Positions 1-11,784 of a stretch of DNA of 64,000 nucleotides are shown here, piece by piece. The stretch is from NCBI RefSeq assembly GCF_015482775.1, contig NZ_CP058214.1, forward strand, positions 4,268,501 through 4,332,500, written 5' to 3'. Below the pieces are notes generated by a model. It worked only from the letters and a program-made list of their open reading frames with translations. It ran no database searches and had not been told where the DNA came from. Made by a program: the position numbers and the translations under genes. This DNA is from Kaustia mangrovi. GTDB taxonomy: Bacteria; Pseudomonadota; Alphaproteobacteria; Rhizobiales; Im1. Each line of letters starts with the position of its first letter. Within the stretch, counting starts at the first letter, position 1.

Positions 1-473
1 TCGAGCCCGATCTCTACAATGGCAACTACGCCAGGCTGTGGGCGAAGTCGAAGGGCAAGGCGGGCGACGAGGGCGAAGCCAAGGATGCTCCCGCGCCCAA
101 GGCCGAACCGGCGACGAAGACCGCCCAGGCGACGAAGACCGCGCCGGCCAAGGCGGCGGAAACGGCGTCCGGCGGCGATGACGCGGCCAAGCAGCGCAAG
201 CCGCGCGGCCTCAAGGCGCCGCGCAAGGCCGGTGCCGACGATCTGAAGCTCATTTCGGGCGTCGGGCCGAAGATCGAGGGATTGCTCAACGATCTCGGCA
301 TCTACCACTACGACCAGATCGCCAAATGGGGCGAGGAGGAAGTCGCCTGGGTCGACGACTATCTGCGCTTCAAGGGCCGGATCGCCCGCGAGGGCTGGAT
401 CGGCCAGGCTGAGACGCTGGCGAAGGGCGGGGAGACCGAATTCTCCCGCCGCAAGGCCAAGAAAGGCTCGTGA
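1..473 (+). CDS. nuoE: NADH-quinone oxidoreductase subunit E, C-terminal part (partial)
   Basis: The gene enters from the left edge in the frame whose first complete codon is at base 3 and ends with TGA at 471-473. NuoE is the [2Fe-2S] subunit of the complex I NADH-dehydrogenase arm; that domain lies outside the window. What remains is the long C-terminal extension known from rhizobial NuoE: an Ala/Lys/Pro-rich linker, then a compact domain of about 80 residues. This domain contains LKLISGVGPKIEGLL, a helix-hairpin-helix-like motif, and ends in a basic tail. Being directly upstream of nuoF (11-base gap) supports the assignment. A separate small gene for this domain cannot be fully excluded because the start is not visible. 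Confidence 0.8.
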   Translation, partial: EPDLYNGNYARLWAKSKGKAGDEGEAKDAPAPKAEPATKTAQATKTAPAKAAETASGGDDAAKQRKPRGLKAPRKAGADDLKLISGVGPKIEGLLNDLGIYHYDQIAKWGEEEVAWVDDYLRFKGRIAREGWIGQAETLAKGGETEFSRRKAKKGS

Positions 474-484
474 GGGAGTAGACG

Positions 485-1783
485 ATGCTCGCCGACAAGG
501 ACCGCATCTTCACCAATCTGTACGGGCTGCACGATCCGGGTCTCAAGGGCGCGACCGCGCGCGGCGCCTGGGACGGCACGAAGAAGTTCATCGATCAGGG
601 CCAGGACTGGGTGATCGAGCAGGTCAAGGGCTCGGGCCTGCGCGGGCGCGGCGGCGCGGGCTTCCCGACCGGCCTCAAATGGTCCTTCATGCCCAAGGAG
701 GTCGGCGAGCGGCCGCATTATCTGGTGGTCAATGCCGACGAGTCGGAGCCCGGCACCTGCAAGGACCGGGAGATCATGCGGCACGATCCCCATCTCCTGA
801 TCGAGGGCTGCCTGATCGCCGGTTTCTCCATGCGCGCCCATACGGGCTACATCTATATCCGCGGCGAGTTCATCCGCGAGCGCGAGGCGCTGCAGCGCGC
901 CATCGACGAGGCCTACGAGGCCAAGCTGATCGGCCCCGGCAACAAGCATGGCTGGGACTTCGACCTCTATGTCCATCACGGCGCGGGCGCCTATATCTGC
1001 GGTGAGGAGACGGCGCTCCTGGAAAGCCTGGAGGGCAAGAAGGGCATGCCGCGGCTGAAGCCGCCGTTCCCGGCCAATGTCGGCCTCTACGGCGCGCCGA
1101 CCACGGTGAACAACGTGGAGTCGATCGCCGTGGTGCCGACCATCCTCAGGCGCGGCGCCTCGTGGTTTTCGGGGCTCGGCCGGCCGAACAACGCCGGCAC
1201 CAAGCTGTTCTGCATTTCCGGCCATGTGAACCGGCCGTGCAATGTGGAAGAGGAGATGGGCATCCCCTTCCGCGAGCTGATCGAGAAGCATGCCGGCGGC
1301 GTGCGCGGCGGCTGGGACAACCTGCTCGCCGTCATCCCGGGCGGCTCCTCGGTGCCGTGCATCCCGGCGGAGACCTGCCGCGACCTGCCGATGGACTTCG
1401 ACTCGCTGAAGGCGGTCAAGTCGGGGCTCGGCACCGCGGCGGTGATCGTCATGGACAAGTCGACCGACATCGTGCGGGCGATCTCGCGCATCTCCTATTT
1501 CTACAAGCACGAATCCTGCGGCCAGTGCACGCCCTGCCGCGAGGGCACGGGCTGGATGTGGCGCGTTCTGGAGCGCATGGCCAGGGGTCAGGCGGAGAAG
1601 AGCGAGATCGACAACCTGCTCGACGTCACCTATCAGGTGGAAGGCCACACGATCTGCGCGCTGGGCGATGCGGCCGCATGGCCCGTCCAGGGGTTGATCC
1701 GCCATTTCCGCGGCGAGATCGAGCGGCGCATCGACGACTATGCGGCCTCCCACGCCGAGGCGGCGCCGGTCGCGGCCGAGTAA
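485..1783 (+). CDS. nuoF: NADH-quinone oxidoreductase subunit F
   Basis: NuoF (432 aa) is the 51-kDa-type flavoprotein subunit of complex I. It binds NADH and FMN and carries the first [4Fe-4S] cluster. The nucleotide-binding glycine loop GRGGAGF is at residues 54-60. The cluster motif [11 protein letters not shown] lies near residue 345, with the fourth cysteine in HTICALGD near 392. Length is normal for the family. The ATG is preceded by a good ribosome binding site (GAGGGAG at 474-480). It sits in the nuo operon between nuoE and nuoG. Confidence 0.97.
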   Translation: MLADKDRIFTNLYGLHDPGLKGATARGAWDGTKKFIDQGQDWVIEQVKGSGLRGRGGAGFPTGLKWSFMPKEVGERPHYLVVNADESEPGTCKDREIMRHDPHLLIEGCLIAGFSMRAHTGYIYIRGEFIREREALQRAIDEAYEAKLIGPGNKHGWDFDLYVHHGAGAYICGEETALLESLEGKKGMPRLKPPFPANVGLYGAPTTVNNVESIAVVPTILRRGASWFSGLGRPNNAGTKLFCISGHVNRPCNVEEEMGIPFRELIEKHAGGVRGGWDNLLAVIPGGSSVPCIPAETCRDLPMDFDSLKAVKSGLGTAAVIVMDKSTDIVRAISRISYFYKHESCGQCTPCREGTGWMWRVLERMARGQAEKSEIDNLLDVTYQVEGHTICALGDAAAWPVQGLIRHFRGEIERRIDDYAASHAEAAPVAAE

Positions 1784-1857
1784 GTCAAACGGGTGCCGCC
1801 TGACCCTTGCGCCGGCGCAAGGGACGGGAGCGCCGAGAGGAAAACGAAGAGACGGAC

Positions 1858-3954
1858 ATGCCGAAGCTCAAGGTCGACGGCAAGGAGATCGAGGTCGAGG
1901 ACGGGCTCACGCTCTTGCAGGCATGCGAGCTTGCCGGCGCGGAGATCCCGCGCTTCTGCTATCACGAGCGGCTCTCCATCGCCGGCAATTGCCGGATGTG
2001 CCTCGTGGAGGTGAAGGGCGCGCCGAAGCCGCAGGCCTCCTGTGCGCTGTCCGTCAACGATCTCAGGCCCGGCCCGGAAGGCCAGCCGCCGGAAGTGCTC
2101 ACCAAGTCGCCGACGGTGAAGAAGGCGCGCGAGGGGGTGATGGAGTTCCTGCTCATCAACCACCCGCTCGACTGCCCGATCTGCGACCAGGGCGGGGAAT
2201 GCGACCTGCAGGACCAGTCCATGGCCTATGGCGTGGACAGCTCGCGCTTCCACGAGAACAAGCGCGCGGTCGAGGACAAGTATATCGGCCCGCTGGTCAA
2301 GACCATCATGACGCGCTGCATCCACTGCACGCGCTGCATCCGCTTCGTCACCGAGGTGGGCGGGGTCGAGGAGCTCGGCGCCATCGGCCGCGGCGAGGAC
2401 ATGGAGATCACGACCTATCTCGAGCGCGCCATGACCTCGGAGCTGCAGGGCAACGTCATCGACCTGTGCCCGGTCGGCGCGCTGACCTCCAGGCCCTATG
2501 CCTTCAAGGCGCGGCCCTGGGAGCTCAGGAAGACGGAGTCCATCGACGCGATGGACGCCGTCGGCTCCAATATCCGCGTCGATGTCCGCGGCCGCGAGGT
2601 GATGCGCATCATGCCGCGCGTCAACGAGGACGTGAACGAGGAGTGGATCTCCGACAAGAGCCGCTTCGTCTGGGACGGGCTTCGCACCCAGCGCCTCGAC
2701 CGCCCCTATGTGCGCGAGAACGGGCGCCTGCGCGCGGCGAGCTGGCAGGAGGCGTTTTCCGCCATCGCCGGCAAGGTCAAGGAGACCGCGCCGGAGCGCA
2801 TGGCCGCGCTGGCCGGCGACCTCGCCACGACGGAGGAGATGTTCGCGCTGAAGGACCTGATGGTCCGGCTCGGCGTGGAGAGCGTCGATTGCCGCCAGGA
2901 GGGCTCCGCCCTCGGCGAGGCCGGCGGGCGCGCGGGCTTCCTGTTCAATGCGACCATCGCCGGGATCGAGGAGGCGGACGCCGTCCTGCTGATCGGCTCC
3001 AATCCGCGCGCGGAGGCGGCGGTCCTCAATTCGCGCATCCGCAAGCGCTGGCGCGCCACGGCCATGCCGGTCGGCGTGATCGGCGAGGCGGCGGACCTCA
3101 CCTACGCCTACGAGCATCTGGGCGCGGGGCCGGAGACGCTCGATGCGCTCGCCAGGGGCGAGATCGGGTTCCTGGAGACGCTGAAAACGGCGGAGCGTCC
3201 GCTCATCGTGGTCGGCGAGGGCGCCTTTGCGCGCCGCGACGGCATGGCGATCCTGTCGGCCGCCGCGCGCCTTGCAAAGGATGTCGGCGCGGTCGGCGGC
3301 GACTGGAACGGCTTCAGCGTGCTGCATACCGCGGCGGGCCGCGTCGGCGGGCTGGAGATCGGCTGTCTGCCGGGCGAGGGCGGCCGCGACACGCGCGCCA
3401 TCGTCGAGGGTGCCGGCAAGGGCGAGATCGACGTCGTGTTCCTGCTCGGTGCCGACGAGATCGACATGGCCGCGCTCGGCCAGGCCTTCGTCGTCTATCA
3501 GGGCACCCACGGCGATGCCGGCGCGCACCGCGCCGACGTCATCCTGCCGGGAGCGGCCTATACGGAGAAGTCGGGCACCTATGTGAACACCGAAGGCCGG
3601 CCGCAGCTTGCCCGCCGCGCCTCCTTCCCGCCGGGCGACGCCCGCGAGGACTGGGCGATCCTGAGGGCGCTGTCGGGCGCCGTCGGCCAGACGCTGCCCT
3701 ATGACAGCCTGGACGAGCTGCGCGCGGCGATGTACGAGGCCGCGCCCTATCTGGCCGCGCTCGACGAGGTGGCCGTGGCCGACCCGGCCGGGCTCGACGA
3801 GCTCGCAGGTCTCGGCGGCACGCCGGACAAGGCGCCGTTCGAGAACGCGGTGACGAATTTCTACCTGAACAACCCGATCGCGCGGGCCTCCGCCGTCATG
3901 GCGGAGTGCAGCGCGCTGAGGCGCGGCGACGTGGCGATGGACGCGGCGGAGTAG
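1858..3954 (+). CDS. nuoG: NADH-quinone oxidoreductase subunit G
   Basis: NuoG (698 aa) is the 75-kDa-type iron-sulfur subunit of the peripheral arm of complex I and passes electrons from NuoF toward the quinone module. The N-terminus is a ferredoxin-like [2Fe-2S] domain ([16 protein letters not shown]). Next come the His/Cys cluster motif [14 protein letters not shown], the ferredoxin pair CIHCTRC and LCPVGAL, and a molybdopterin-oxidoreductase-like C-terminal half. The frame is open further upstream, but homology begins at MPKLKVDG, so ATG 1858 is chosen. nuoH follows 11 bases after the stop. Confidence 0.96.
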   Translation: MPKLKVDGKEIEVEDGLTLLQACELAGAEIPRFCYHERLSIAGNCRMCLVEVKGAPKPQASCALSVNDLRPGPEGQPPEVLTKSPTVKKAREGVMEFLLINHPLDCPICDQGGECDLQDQSMAYGVDSSRFHENKRAVEDKYIGPLVKTIMTRCIHCTRCIRFVTEVGGVEELGAIGRGEDMEITTYLERAMTSELQGNVIDLCPVGALTSRPYAFKARPWELRKTESIDAMDAVGSNIRVDVRGREVMRIMPRVNEDVNEEWISDKSRFVWDGLRTQRLDRPYVRENGRLRAASWQEAFSAIAGKVKETAPERMAALAGDLATTEEMFALKDLMVRLGVESVDCRQEGSALGEAGGRAGFLFNATIAGIEEADAVLLIGSNPRAEAAVLNSRIRKRWRATAMPVGVIGEAADLTYAYEHLGAGPETLDALARGEIGFLETLKTAERPLIVVGEGAFARRDGMAILSAAARLAKDVGAVGGDWNGFSVLHTAAGRVGGLEIGCLPGEGGRDTRAIVEGAGKGEIDVVFLLGADEIDMAALGQAFVVYQGTHGDAGAHRADVILPGAAYTEKSGTYVNTEGRPQLARRASFPPGDAREDWAILRALSGAVGQTLPYDSLDELRAAMYEAAPYLAALDEVAVADPAGLDELAGLGGTPDKAPFENAVTNFYLNNPIARASAVMAECSALRRGDVAMDAAE

Positions 3955-3965
3955 GGGGCAACGGA

Positions 3966-5015
3966 ATGGCGGACTTCTTCTACACCTACGGACTGCCGGT
4001 CGTGATCATCGTGGCGCAGAGCCTTGCGCTGCTGGTCACGCTGCTCGTCTTCATCGCCTATCTGCTCTATGCCGACCGCAAGGTCTGGGCGGCCGTCCAG
4101 GCCCGGCGCGGACCCAATGTCGTGGGGCCCTGGGGGCTGCTCCAGTCCTTCGCCGATCTGATGAAGTTCGTGGTGAAGGAGGTCGTGATCCCGGCCGGCG
4201 CCAACAAGGGCGTCTATCTCCTCGCCCCGCTCATCACCTGCGTGCTGGCGCTGTCGGCCTGGGCGGTGGTGCCGGTGGCCGACGGCTGGGTGATCGCCGA
4301 CATCAATGTGGGCATCCTCTACATCTTCGCGATCTCCTCGCTCGGCGTCTATGGCGTGATCATGGGCGGCTGGGCGTCGAACTCGAAATATCCCTTCCTC
4401 GGCGCGCTGCGCTCCGCGGCGCAGATGGTCTCCTACGAGGTCTCCATCGGCTTCGTCATCATCACCGCGCTGCTGTGCGCCGGCTCGCTGAACCTGAGCG
4501 AGATCGTCCGGTCGCAGGAGACGGGGCTCGCCACCCTGCTCGGCGTGCCGTGGCTGTCGTTCCTGAACTGGTACTGGCTGCCGCTGCTGCCGATGTTCGT
4601 CGTGTTCTTCATCTCCGCGCTCGCGGAGACGAACCGGCCGCCCTTCGACCTGCCGGAAGCGGAATCGGAGCTCGTCGCGGGCTTCATGGTGGAATATTCC
4701 TCCACGCCCTTCCTGCTGTTCATGCTGGGCGAGTACGTCTCCATGACGCTGATGTGCGCGCTCATGACGATCCTGTTCCTCGGGGGCTGGATGCCGCCCT
4801 TCGATTTCGCGCCCTTCACCTGGGTGCCGGGGGTCATCTGGTTCACGCTGAAGGTCACGGCGTTCTTCTTCCTGTTCGCCATGGTCAAGGCGTTCGTTCC
4901 GCGCTACCGCTACGATCAGCTCATGCGGCTGGGCTGGAAGGTGTTCCTGCCGATCTCGCTGTTCTATGTGGCGCTCGTCGCGGGCGTGCTGACCGCTTTC
5001 GACTGGGCGCCGTGA
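3966..5015 (+). CDS. nuoH: NADH-quinone oxidoreductase subunit H
   Basis: NuoH (349 aa) is the ND1-type membrane subunit at the junction of the two arms and helps form the quinone cavity. The protein is strongly hydrophobic with about eight membrane segments. It carries the family motifs [16 protein letters not shown] and [22 protein letters not shown] 3966 is used because homology starts at MADFFYTYG and the length then fits the family. It lies between nuoG and a small membrane protein gene. Confidence 0.96.
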   Translation: MADFFYTYGLPVVIIVAQSLALLVTLLVFIAYLLYADRKVWAAVQARRGPNVVGPWGLLQSFADLMKFVVKEVVIPAGANKGVYLLAPLITCVLALSAWAVVPVADGWVIADINVGILYIFAISSLGVYGVIMGGWASNSKYPFLGALRSAAQMVSYEVSIGFVIITALLCAGSLNLSEIVRSQETGLATLLGVPWLSFLNWYWLPLLPMFVVFFISALAETNRPPFDLPEAESELVAGFMVEYSSTPFLLFMLGEYVSMTLMCALMTILFLGGWMPPFDFAPFTWVPGVIWFTLKVTAFFFLFAMVKAFVPRYRYDQLMRLGWKVFLPISLFYVALVAGVLTAFDWAP

Positions 5016-5033
5016 TGATGTGGAGTGCGCGCG

Positions 5034-5276
5034 ATGACCGTTTCGGCTGCCAGCATCGTCTCCGCGGTGGCCTTTCTGGCGATCGGCGTATTCGGTTACG
5101 CGCTCGTCAACCGCTTCGTCTATCCGCCGGTGCGCCGGCATCACGAGGAGGCGAAGCTCACCGGCCGGCAGGGCGCGGATCCGCGCCTCGTCTTCTCGGT
5201 GCTGAGATTTGCCGCACTGGTCGGCATGCCGGTCCTCGGCTTCCTTCTGGGCGACCGGCTGGCGTCGCTGTTTTGA
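5034..5276 (+). CDS. Small two-TM membrane protein inserted between nuoH and nuoI
   Basis: This 80-aa ORF fills the gap between nuoH and nuoI in the same direction, with codon use like its neighbours. ATG 5034 is preceded by GGAG at 5022-5025; a GTG at 5025 is a less likely start. Two hydrophobic segments are visible, at roughly residues 5-25 and 58-75. They are joined by a charged loop with [17 protein letters not shown] do not recognise the family. Its place within the complex I operon suggests an accessory or assembly role for complex I, but that is inference only. Confidence 0.7.
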   Translation: MTVSAASIVSAVAFLAIGVFGYALVNRFVYPPVRRHHEEAKLTGRQGADPRLVFSVLRFAALVGMPVLGFLLGDRLASLF

Positions 5277-5310
5277 GATCTGGGTTTCAAGGAACGCGGG
5301 AACTGACCCC

Positions 5311-5799
5311 ATGAGACTGACACAGGCTGCGCGATCGGTTTTCCTGAGCGAGTTCGTCTCGGCGTTCTTCCTGTCGATGCGCTATTTCGTTTCGCCGAAA
5401 CCGACCATCAACTACCCCTTCGAGAAGGGCCACATCTCGCCGCGCTTCCGGGGCGAGCACGCGCTGCGCCGCTATCCCAACGGCCAGGAGCGCTGCATCG
5501 CCTGCAAGCTGTGCGAGGCGATCTGCCCGGCCCAGGCGATCACCATCGAGGCGGGGCCGCGCCGCAATGACGGCACGCGGCGCACGACCCGCTACGACAT
5601 CGACATGGTGAAGTGCATCTATTGCGGCTTCTGCCAGGAGGCCTGCCCGGTCGATGCGATCGTGGAGGGCCCCAATTACGAATTCGCCACCGAGACGCGC
5701 GAGGAGCTCTACTACAACAAGGAGAAGCTTCTGGCGAACGGCGACCGGTGGGAGCGCGAGATCGCGCGCAACCTTGCGCTCGAGGCGCCTTATCGCTAA
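5311..5799 (+). CDS. nuoI: NADH-quinone oxidoreductase subunit I
   Basis: NuoI (162 aa) is the TYKY-type ferredoxin subunit that carries two [4Fe-4S] clusters between NuoG and NuoB. Both motifs are present: [12 protein letters not shown] near residue 61 and [12 protein letters not shown] near residue 100. The frame is open upstream, but ATG 5311 ([11 protein letters not shown]) gives the normal family length and N-terminus. The gene lies 34 bases after the small membrane protein gene. Confidence 0.96.
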   Translation: MRLTQAARSVFLSEFVSAFFLSMRYFVSPKPTINYPFEKGHISPRFRGEHALRRYPNGQERCIACKLCEAICPAQAITIEAGPRRNDGTRRTTRYDIDMVKCIYCGFCQEACPVDAIVEGPNYEFATETREELYYNKEKLLANGDRWEREIARNLALEAPYR

Positions 5800-5878
5800 G
5801 CCCTCGCAAGGGTTCGGCGCCGGGGGCCGTACGGTTCGCGGGGGAGCCTTCGGGAAGACTTTGAGGACGTAGGACGAC

Positions 5879-6493
5879 ATGGCCGTAGCGGCACTCTTCT
5901 TCTATCTCTTCTCCGCGCTCGCGGTCGCGGCCGGCGTGATGGTGATCGCCGCGCGCAACCCCGTGCACTCCGTGCTCTTCCTGATCCTCGCCTTCTTCAA
6001 CGGCGCGGGGCTGTTCCTGCTGCTGGGCGCGGAATTCCTCGCCATGATCCTGGTCGTGGTCTATGTCGGCGCGGTCGCGGTCCTGTTCCTGTTCGTGGTC
6101 ATGATGCTCGATATCGACTTCACCGAGCTGCGCCAGGGCATGCTGCAATATCTGCCGATCGGGGCGACCATCGGGCTGATTCTGCTCGTGGAGCTCGTGA
6201 TGGTGCTCGGCACCTGGTCGATCTCGGCGGACGCCGTCAACGTGGCGAGCGCGCCCGCCCCGGCGCTTGCCGACATGACCAATGCGGAGGCGCTCGGCCG
6301 GCTCCTCTACACGCGCTACGTCTACTTCTTCCAGGCCGCGGGTCTCGTGCTGCTGGTCGCCATGATCGGCGCCATCGTGCTCACCCTGCGCCACAAGGAG
6401 GGCGTCAAGCGCCAGGTGATCGCCGACCAGGTGGCACGCACGCCGGAAACCGGCGTGGAAATCAGGAAAGTCAGACCGGGGCAGGGGCTCTAG
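5879..6493 (+). CDS. nuoJ: NADH-quinone oxidoreductase subunit J
   Basis: NuoJ (204 aa) is the ND6-type membrane subunit of complex I. About five hydrophobic helices are visible, with the conserved [17 protein letters not shown] segment (helix 3, near residues 51-68). The C-terminus is a charged cytoplasmic tail. A 79-base gap separates it from nuoI. nuoK follows 55 bases later. Confidence 0.95.
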   Translation: MAVAALFFYLFSALAVAAGVMVIAARNPVHSVLFLILAFFNGAGLFLLLGAEFLAMILVVVYVGAVAVLFLFVVMMLDIDFTELRQGMLQYLPIGATIGLILLVELVMVLGTWSISADAVNVASAPAPALADMTNAEALGRLLYTRYVYFFQAAGLVLLVAMIGAIVLTLRHKEGVKRQVIADQVARTPETGVEIRKVRPGQGL

Positions 6494-6548
6494 GGGCTCC
6501 AGGGCCTCCCGGATCACACCAAGACAGGTATCGAAAGACGACAGACCC

Positions 6549-6857
6549 ATGGAGATCGGGCTTCCACATTACCTGACCGTTGCCGCGATCCTGTTCACGA
6601 TCGGCGTCTTCGGCATCTTCCTCAACCGGAAGAATGTCATCATCATCCTGATGTCGATCGAGCTCATGCTGCTCGCGGTCAATCTGAACCTGGTCGCCTT
6701 CTCGTCCTTCCTCGGCGATCTCGTCGGGCAGGTCTTCGCGCTCCTGGTTCTCACGGTGGCGGCCGCTGAGGCGGCCATCGGGCTCGCCATCCTGGTCGTC
6801 TATTTCCGCAATCGCGGCACGATCGACGTCGAAGACATCCACATCATGAAGGGCTGA
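6549..6857 (+). CDS. nuoK: NADH-quinone oxidoreductase subunit K
   Basis: NuoK (102 aa) is the ND4L-type subunit of the proton-pumping membrane arm. Three transmembrane helices are visible. The conserved membrane glutamates are seen in IELMLLAVN and in [13 protein letters not shown]. Length is exactly typical. nuoL starts 9 bases after the stop. Confidence 0.96.
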   Translation: MEIGLPHYLTVAAILFTIGVFGIFLNRKNVIIILMSIELMLLAVNLNLVAFSSFLGDLVGQVFALLVLTVAAAEAAIGLAILVVYFRNRGTIDVEDIHIMKG

Positions 6858-6866
6858 GGCTAGGGC

Positions 6867-8795
6867 ATGTACTCGCTGATCGTCTTTCTGCCGCTTATCG
6901 GCGCCCTGGTCGCCGGCCTTGCCGGGCGCTGGATCGGTGCACAGGCCTCGCGGGTCCTGACCTCGGGGCTCGTGGTCGTCTCCGCGGTGCTGTCCTGGGT
7001 GGCCTTCTACGATGTCGGGCTGGGCCACGAGACCTACAAGGTCCAGGTGCTCTCCTGGATCCATTCCGGCGCCTTCGAGGCGGACTGGGCGTTCCGCGTC
7101 GACACGCTGACGGCGGTCATGCTGGTGGTCGTCAACACGGTGTCGGCGCTCGTGCACATCTACTCCATCGGCTACATGTCGCACGATCCGCACCAGCCGC
7201 GCTTCTTCGCCTATCTGTCGCTGTTCACCTTCGCCATGCTGATGCTGGTGACGGCGGACAATCTGGTGCAGATGTTCTTCGGCTGGGAGGGCGTCGGCCT
7301 CGCCTCCTATCTGCTGATCGGCTTCTGGTACCAGCGTCCGTCGGCCAATGCCGCGGCCATCAAGGCCTTCGTGGTGAACCGTGTCGGCGATTTCGGCTTC
7401 TCGCTCGGCATCTTCGCCTGCTTCACCGTGTTCGGCGCCGTCGATCTCGACACGATCTTCGCCTCCGCGCCGGATGTGGCCGGCCAGACCATGGTGTTCC
7501 TCGGCTACGAGGTCGACATCCTGACCACGATCTGCCTGCTGCTCTTCATGGGCGCCATGGGCAAGTCGGCGCAGTTCCTGCTCCACACCTGGCTGCCGGA
7601 CGCCATGGAGGGCCCGACCCCGGTCTCCGCCCTGATCCATGCCGCGACCATGGTGACGGCGGGCGTGTTCCTGGTCGCGCGCATGTCGCCGATCTACGAG
7701 TTCGCGCCCGACGCGCTCGCCTTCGTCGCCTTCATCGGCGCGACCACGGCCTTCTTCGCCGCGACCATCGGGCTCGTGCAGAACGACATCAAGCGCGTCA
7801 TCGCCTATTCGACCTGCTCGCAGCTCGGCTACATGTTCGCAGCGCTCGGCGTCGGCGCCTACGGGGTGGCGATCTTCCACCTGTTCACCCACGCCTTCTT
7901 CAAGGCGCTTCTGTTCCTCGGCTCGGGCTCCGTCATCCACGCCATGTCGGACGAGCAGGACATGCGCAAGATGGGCGGCCTGTTCCCGCATCTGAAGAAG
8001 ACCTGGGCGATGATGCTCGTCGGCACGCTGGCGCTGACCGGCTTCCCGCTCACCGCCGGCTACTTCTCCAAGGACGCGATCATCGAGGCGGCCTTCGCGG
8101 CCCATTCCGGCGTCGGCCAGTATGCCTTCTGGCTGACGGTCATCGCCGCCTTCCTGACCTCCTTCTATTCCTGGCGCCTCATGTTCATGACCTTCCACGG
8201 CCGCCAGCGCGCCTCGCGCGACGTCATGGCCCATGTGCATGAATCGCCGAACGTCATGCTCGTTCCGCTCTATCTGCTGGCCATCGGCGCGCTCGTGGCG
8301 GGCGGCCTCTTCAAGGGGCTGTTCATCGGCCACGAGGAGGCGGAGTTCTGGGGCGCGGCGCTGCTGCGCGGCGAGGGCAACGAGATCGTCGAGGCCATGC
8401 ACCACGTGCCGGGCTGGGTGCCGTTCGCGCCGACCGTCATGATGGTGGCGGGCTTCGCGCTGGCATGGCTGTTCTACATCGCACGCCCGGAGATGCCGAA
8501 GGCGCTCGCGGAGATGCACCGCCCGCTCTACCTGTTCCTCCTGAACAAGTGGTATTTCGACGAGCTCTACGACCTCGTCTTCGTGCGCGGCGCCAAGGCG
8601 CTCGGCCGCTTCCTGTGGAAGCGCGGCGACGGCTGGGCGATCGACGGCTTCGGCCCGGACGGCGTGTCCGCCCGCGTCATCGACATCACCAACCGGATCG
8701 TGCGGCTTCAGACGGGTTATCTCTATCACTACGCCTTTGCGATGCTGGTGGGGATCGCCGCTTTGATCACCTGGCTCATGTTCGGGAGCATGTGA
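6867..8795 (+). CDS. nuoL: NADH-quinone oxidoreductase subunit L
   Basis: NuoL (642 aa) is the distal antiporter-like subunit of the complex I membrane arm, with about 16 transmembrane helices and the long lateral helix near the C-terminus. Characteristic motifs include [19 protein letters not shown], the [26 protein letters not shown] block and [13 protein letters not shown]. Length is normal. It lies 7 bases upstream of nuoM. Confidence 0.97.
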   Translation: MYSLIVFLPLIGALVAGLAGRWIGAQASRVLTSGLVVVSAVLSWVAFYDVGLGHETYKVQVLSWIHSGAFEADWAFRVDTLTAVMLVVVNTVSALVHIYSIGYMSHDPHQPRFFAYLSLFTFAMLMLVTADNLVQMFFGWEGVGLASYLLIGFWYQRPSANAAAIKAFVVNRVGDFGFSLGIFACFTVFGAVDLDTIFASAPDVAGQTMVFLGYEVDILTTICLLLFMGAMGKSAQFLLHTWLPDAMEGPTPVSALIHAATMVTAGVFLVARMSPIYEFAPDALAFVAFIGATTAFFAATIGLVQNDIKRVIAYSTCSQLGYMFAALGVGAYGVAIFHLFTHAFFKALLFLGSGSVIHAMSDEQDMRKMGGLFPHLKKTWAMMLVGTLALTGFPLTAGYFSKDAIIEAAFAAHSGVGQYAFWLTVIAAFLTSFYSWRLMFMTFHGRQRASRDVMAHVHESPNVMLVPLYLLAIGALVAGGLFKGLFIGHEEAEFWGAALLRGEGNEIVEAMHHVPGWVPFAPTVMMVAGFALAWLFYIARPEMPKALAEMHRPLYLFLLNKWYFDELYDLVFVRGAKALGRFLWKRGDGWAIDGFGPDGVSARVIDITNRIVRLQTGYLYHYAFAMLVGIAALITWLMFGSM

Positions 8796-8802
8796 GTAGG
8801 AC

Positions 8803-10314
8803 ATGGCTATTCCGCACCTTCTCTCCGTCGTCACCTTCCTGCCGCTCGTCGGCGCGCTGTTCATCCTGGCAGTGCGCGGCGAGGACAAGCCGGCGGAACG
8901 CTCCGCGCGCTATGTGGCGCTGTGGACGACGATCATCACCTTCGTCCTCTCGCTGCTCATCTGGGCGAATTTCGACCCCAACACGCCGGACTTCCAGTTC
9001 GTGGAGAAGACGGAGTGGCTCGGCGGCGCGATCTCCTACCATATGGGCGTCGACGGCATCTCGATGCTGTTCGTGATCCTCACGACCTTCCTCATGCCCG
9101 GCTGCATCCTGGCGAGCTGGCATGTGAAGACGCGCGTGAAGGAGTACATGATCGCCTTCCTGGTGCTGGAAACGCTGATGATCGGCGTCTTCTGCGCGCT
9201 GGACCTGGTGCTGTTCTACCTGTTCTTCGAGGGCGGGCTCATCCCGATGTTCCTGATCATCGGCGTGTGGGGCGGCCCGCGGCGCGTCTATGCGAGCTTC
9301 AAGTTCTTCCTCTACACGCTGCTCGGCTCGGTGCTGATGCTGCTGGCGATCCTCGCCATGTACTGGAATGCCGGGACGACCGACATTCCCACGCTGCTCA
9401 ACCACCAGTTCCCGGCGGAGATGCAGACATGGCTGTGGCTCGCCTTCTTCGCCTCCTTCGCGGTGAAGATGCCGATGTGGCCGGTGCACACCTGGCTGCC
9501 GGACGCCCATGTGGAGGCGCCGACGGCGGGTTCGGTGATCCTGGCGGCGATCCTTCTGAAGATGGGCGGCTACGGCTTCCTGCGCTTCTCCATCCCGATG
9601 TTCCCGATGGCGAGCGAGATGTTCGCGCCCTTCGTGTTCACCCTGTCGGTGGTGGCGATCGTCTACACCTCGCTGGTCGCGCTGATGCAGGAGGACATGA
9701 AGAAGCTCATCGCCTATTCCTCGGTGGCGCATATGGGCTTCGTGACCATGGGACTGTTCACGCTCACCACCCAGGGGGTGGAGGGCGGCCTGTTCCAGAT
9801 GGTCAGCCACGGCCTCGTCTCCGGCGCGCTCTTCCTGTGCGTCGGCGTCATCTACGACCGCATGCACACCCGCGAGATCGCGGCCTATGGCGGGCTGGTG
9901 AACCGCATGCCGCTCTACGCCTTCACCTTCATGGTGTTCACCATGGCCAATGTGGGCCTGCCGGGCACGTCGGGCTTCATCGGCGAGGTGCTGACGCTGA
10001 CGGGCGCCTTCCAGGTCAATAGCTGGGTCGCGCTGTTCGCCACCACGGGCATCATCCTGTCGGCGGGCTATGCGCTCTGGCTCTACCGGCGCATCATCTT
10101 CGGCGCGCTGGAGAAGGAGAGCCTGAAGTCGATCACGGACATGAACTGGCGCGAGGCCGCCGTGCTCATTCCGCTGATCGTGCTGACCGTCGGCTTCGGC
10201 GTCTATCCGGCCCCGATCCTCGACGTGTTCTCCGTGTCGGTGGACAACCTTATCTCGAACTACCAGGCCTCGCTTGCGGCCTTCGATGCCGCGCGCGTCG
10301 CCGTGGCGCAGTGA
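8803..10314 (+). CDS. nuoM: NADH-quinone oxidoreductase subunit M
   Basis: NuoM (503 aa) is the second antiporter-like proton-pumping subunit (ND4 type), with about 14 helices. Recognisable motifs are [30 protein letters not shown] and [13 protein letters not shown]. The ATG follows nuoL by 7 bases, and nuoN begins 18 bases after the stop, consistent with one transcript. Confidence 0.97.
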   Translation: MAIPHLLSVVTFLPLVGALFILAVRGEDKPAERSARYVALWTTIITFVLSLLIWANFDPNTPDFQFVEKTEWLGGAISYHMGVDGISMLFVILTTFLMPGCILASWHVKTRVKEYMIAFLVLETLMIGVFCALDLVLFYLFFEGGLIPMFLIIGVWGGPRRVYASFKFFLYTLLGSVLMLLAILAMYWNAGTTDIPTLLNHQFPAEMQTWLWLAFFASFAVKMPMWPVHTWLPDAHVEAPTAGSVILAAILLKMGGYGFLRFSIPMFPMASEMFAPFVFTLSVVAIVYTSLVALMQEDMKKLIAYSSVAHMGFVTMGLFTLTTQGVEGGLFQMVSHGLVSGALFLCVGVIYDRMHTREIAAYGGLVNRMPLYAFTFMVFTMANVGLPGTSGFIGEVLTLTGAFQVNSWVALFATTGIILSAGYALWLYRRIIFGALEKESLKSITDMNWREAAVLIPLIVLTVGFGVYPAPILDVFSVSVDNLISNYQASLAAFDAARVAVAQ

Positions 10315-10332
10315 TCCAGAGGGCAAGACGGA

Positions 10333-11775
10333 ATGCCGGACACCTTTTCGACCGCCGATGCGATGACGCTCCTGCCCGAGCTGGTGCTCGGCGTCGGCGC
10401 GATGGCCATGCTCATGATCGGCGCCTTCCGACGGGGCAATTCCTACGATCTGTGCTCGTCGCTGGCGCTGGTGGTGCTCGCCGTGGCGGCGGCGCTGACC
10501 GTCTTCTCCGGAACGGGAACCGTCACGGCCTATAACGGCGTGTTCGTGGTCGACACCTTCGCGCGCTTCATGAAGGTGCTCACCATCTTCGGCTCGGCGG
10601 CCACGGTGCTGGTTTCCATCGGTTACTTCAAGGCGGAGCGGATGGACCGCTTCGAGTATCCCGTGCTCATCGTGCTGGCGACGCTCGGCATGATGATGAT
10701 GATCTCCGCCAACGGGCTCATCGCGCTCTATCTGGGCCTGGAGCTGCAGAGCCTGTCGCTCTATGTGGTCGCCGCCTTCAACCGGGATTCGCCGCGCTCG
10801 GCGGAGGCCGGTCTCAAGTATTTCGTGCTCGGCGCGCTCGCCTCCGGCATGCTGCTCTACGGCGCCTCGCTCGTCTACGGCTTCACCGGCACGACCACCT
10901 TCGAGGGCATCGCGACGGTGATCGCGGAGGGCGACACCGGCATGGGGCTGCTGTTCGGCCTGTGCTTCCTGCTGGTCGGGTTGGCCTTCAAGATCTCCGC
11001 GGTTCCCTTCCATATGTGGACGCCGGACGTCTATGAGGGCGCGCCGACCCCGGTGACGACCTTCTTCGCGTCGGCGCCGAAGGTCGCCGCCATCGCGCTT
11101 CTGGTGCGCACCATGGCGGTGCCGTTCGCGGGGATCGCGTCCGACTGGCAGCAGATCCTGGTGTTCCTGTCGATCGCCTCCATGGTGCTCGGCGCCTTCG
11201 CGGCCATCGGGCAGAACAACATCAAGCGGCTGATGGCCTATTCCTCCATCGGCCATATGGGCTATGCGCTGGTCGGTCTCGCCGCGGCGAGCCCGGAGGG
11301 CGTGAAGGGCGTCGTCATCTACATGACGATCTATGTGCTCATGACGCTCGGCACCTTCGGCTGCATCCTCGCCATGCGCCGGCGCGAGGGGCCGGTGGAG
11401 GAGATCTCCGATCTCGCGGGCCTTGCCCGCACTAACGGCACCATGGCCTTCATCCTGGCCATGCTCATGTTCTCGCTGGCCGGCATCCCGCCGCTCGCGG
11501 GCTTCTTCGCGAAGTTCTACGTCTTCTCCGCCGCCATCAAGGCGGACCTGCTCACCCTCGCCGTCATCGGCGTGGTGGCGAGCGTGGTGAGCGCCTTCTA
11601 CTATCTCAGGGTCGTGAAGGTGATGTATTTCGACGAGTCGGCGGAGGAGTTCGAGCCCATGGCCGGCGAGCTCAAGCTGGTCGTCGGGCTGGCCGGCGTC
11701 TTCATCGTCGGCTTCGCGGTGTTCGCGCGCCCGTTCGTCGATGCCGCGCAGGCCGCCGCCGCCTCGCTGTTCTGA
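10333..11775 (+). CDS. nuoN: NADH-quinone oxidoreductase subunit N
   Basis: NuoN (480 aa) is the third antiporter-like subunit (ND2 type) and normally the last nuo gene. Motifs include [31 protein letters not shown] and [14 protein letters not shown]; about 14 membrane helices are present. It is followed after 9 bases by birA, an arrangement common in Hyphomicrobiales. Confidence 0.97.
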   Translation: MPDTFSTADAMTLLPELVLGVGAMAMLMIGAFRRGNSYDLCSSLALVVLAVAAALTVFSGTGTVTAYNGVFVVDTFARFMKVLTIFGSAATVLVSIGYFKAERMDRFEYPVLIVLATLGMMMMISANGLIALYLGLELQSLSLYVVAAFNRDSPRSAEAGLKYFVLGALASGMLLYGASLVYGFTGTTTFEGIATVIAEGDTGMGLLFGLCFLLVGLAFKISAVPFHMWTPDVYEGAPTPVTTFFASAPKVAAIALLVRTMAVPFAGIASDWQQILVFLSIASMVLGAFAAIGQNNIKRLMAYSSIGHMGYALVGLAAASPEGVKGVVIYMTIYVLMTLGTFGCILAMRRREGPVEEISDLAGLARTNGTMAFILAMLMFSLAGIPPLAGFFAKFYVFSAAIKADLLTLAVIGVVASVVSAFYYLRVVKVMYFDESAEEFEPMAGELKLVVGLAGVFIVGFAVFARPFVDAAQAAAASLF

Positions 11776-11784
11776 CAGGGCTGC

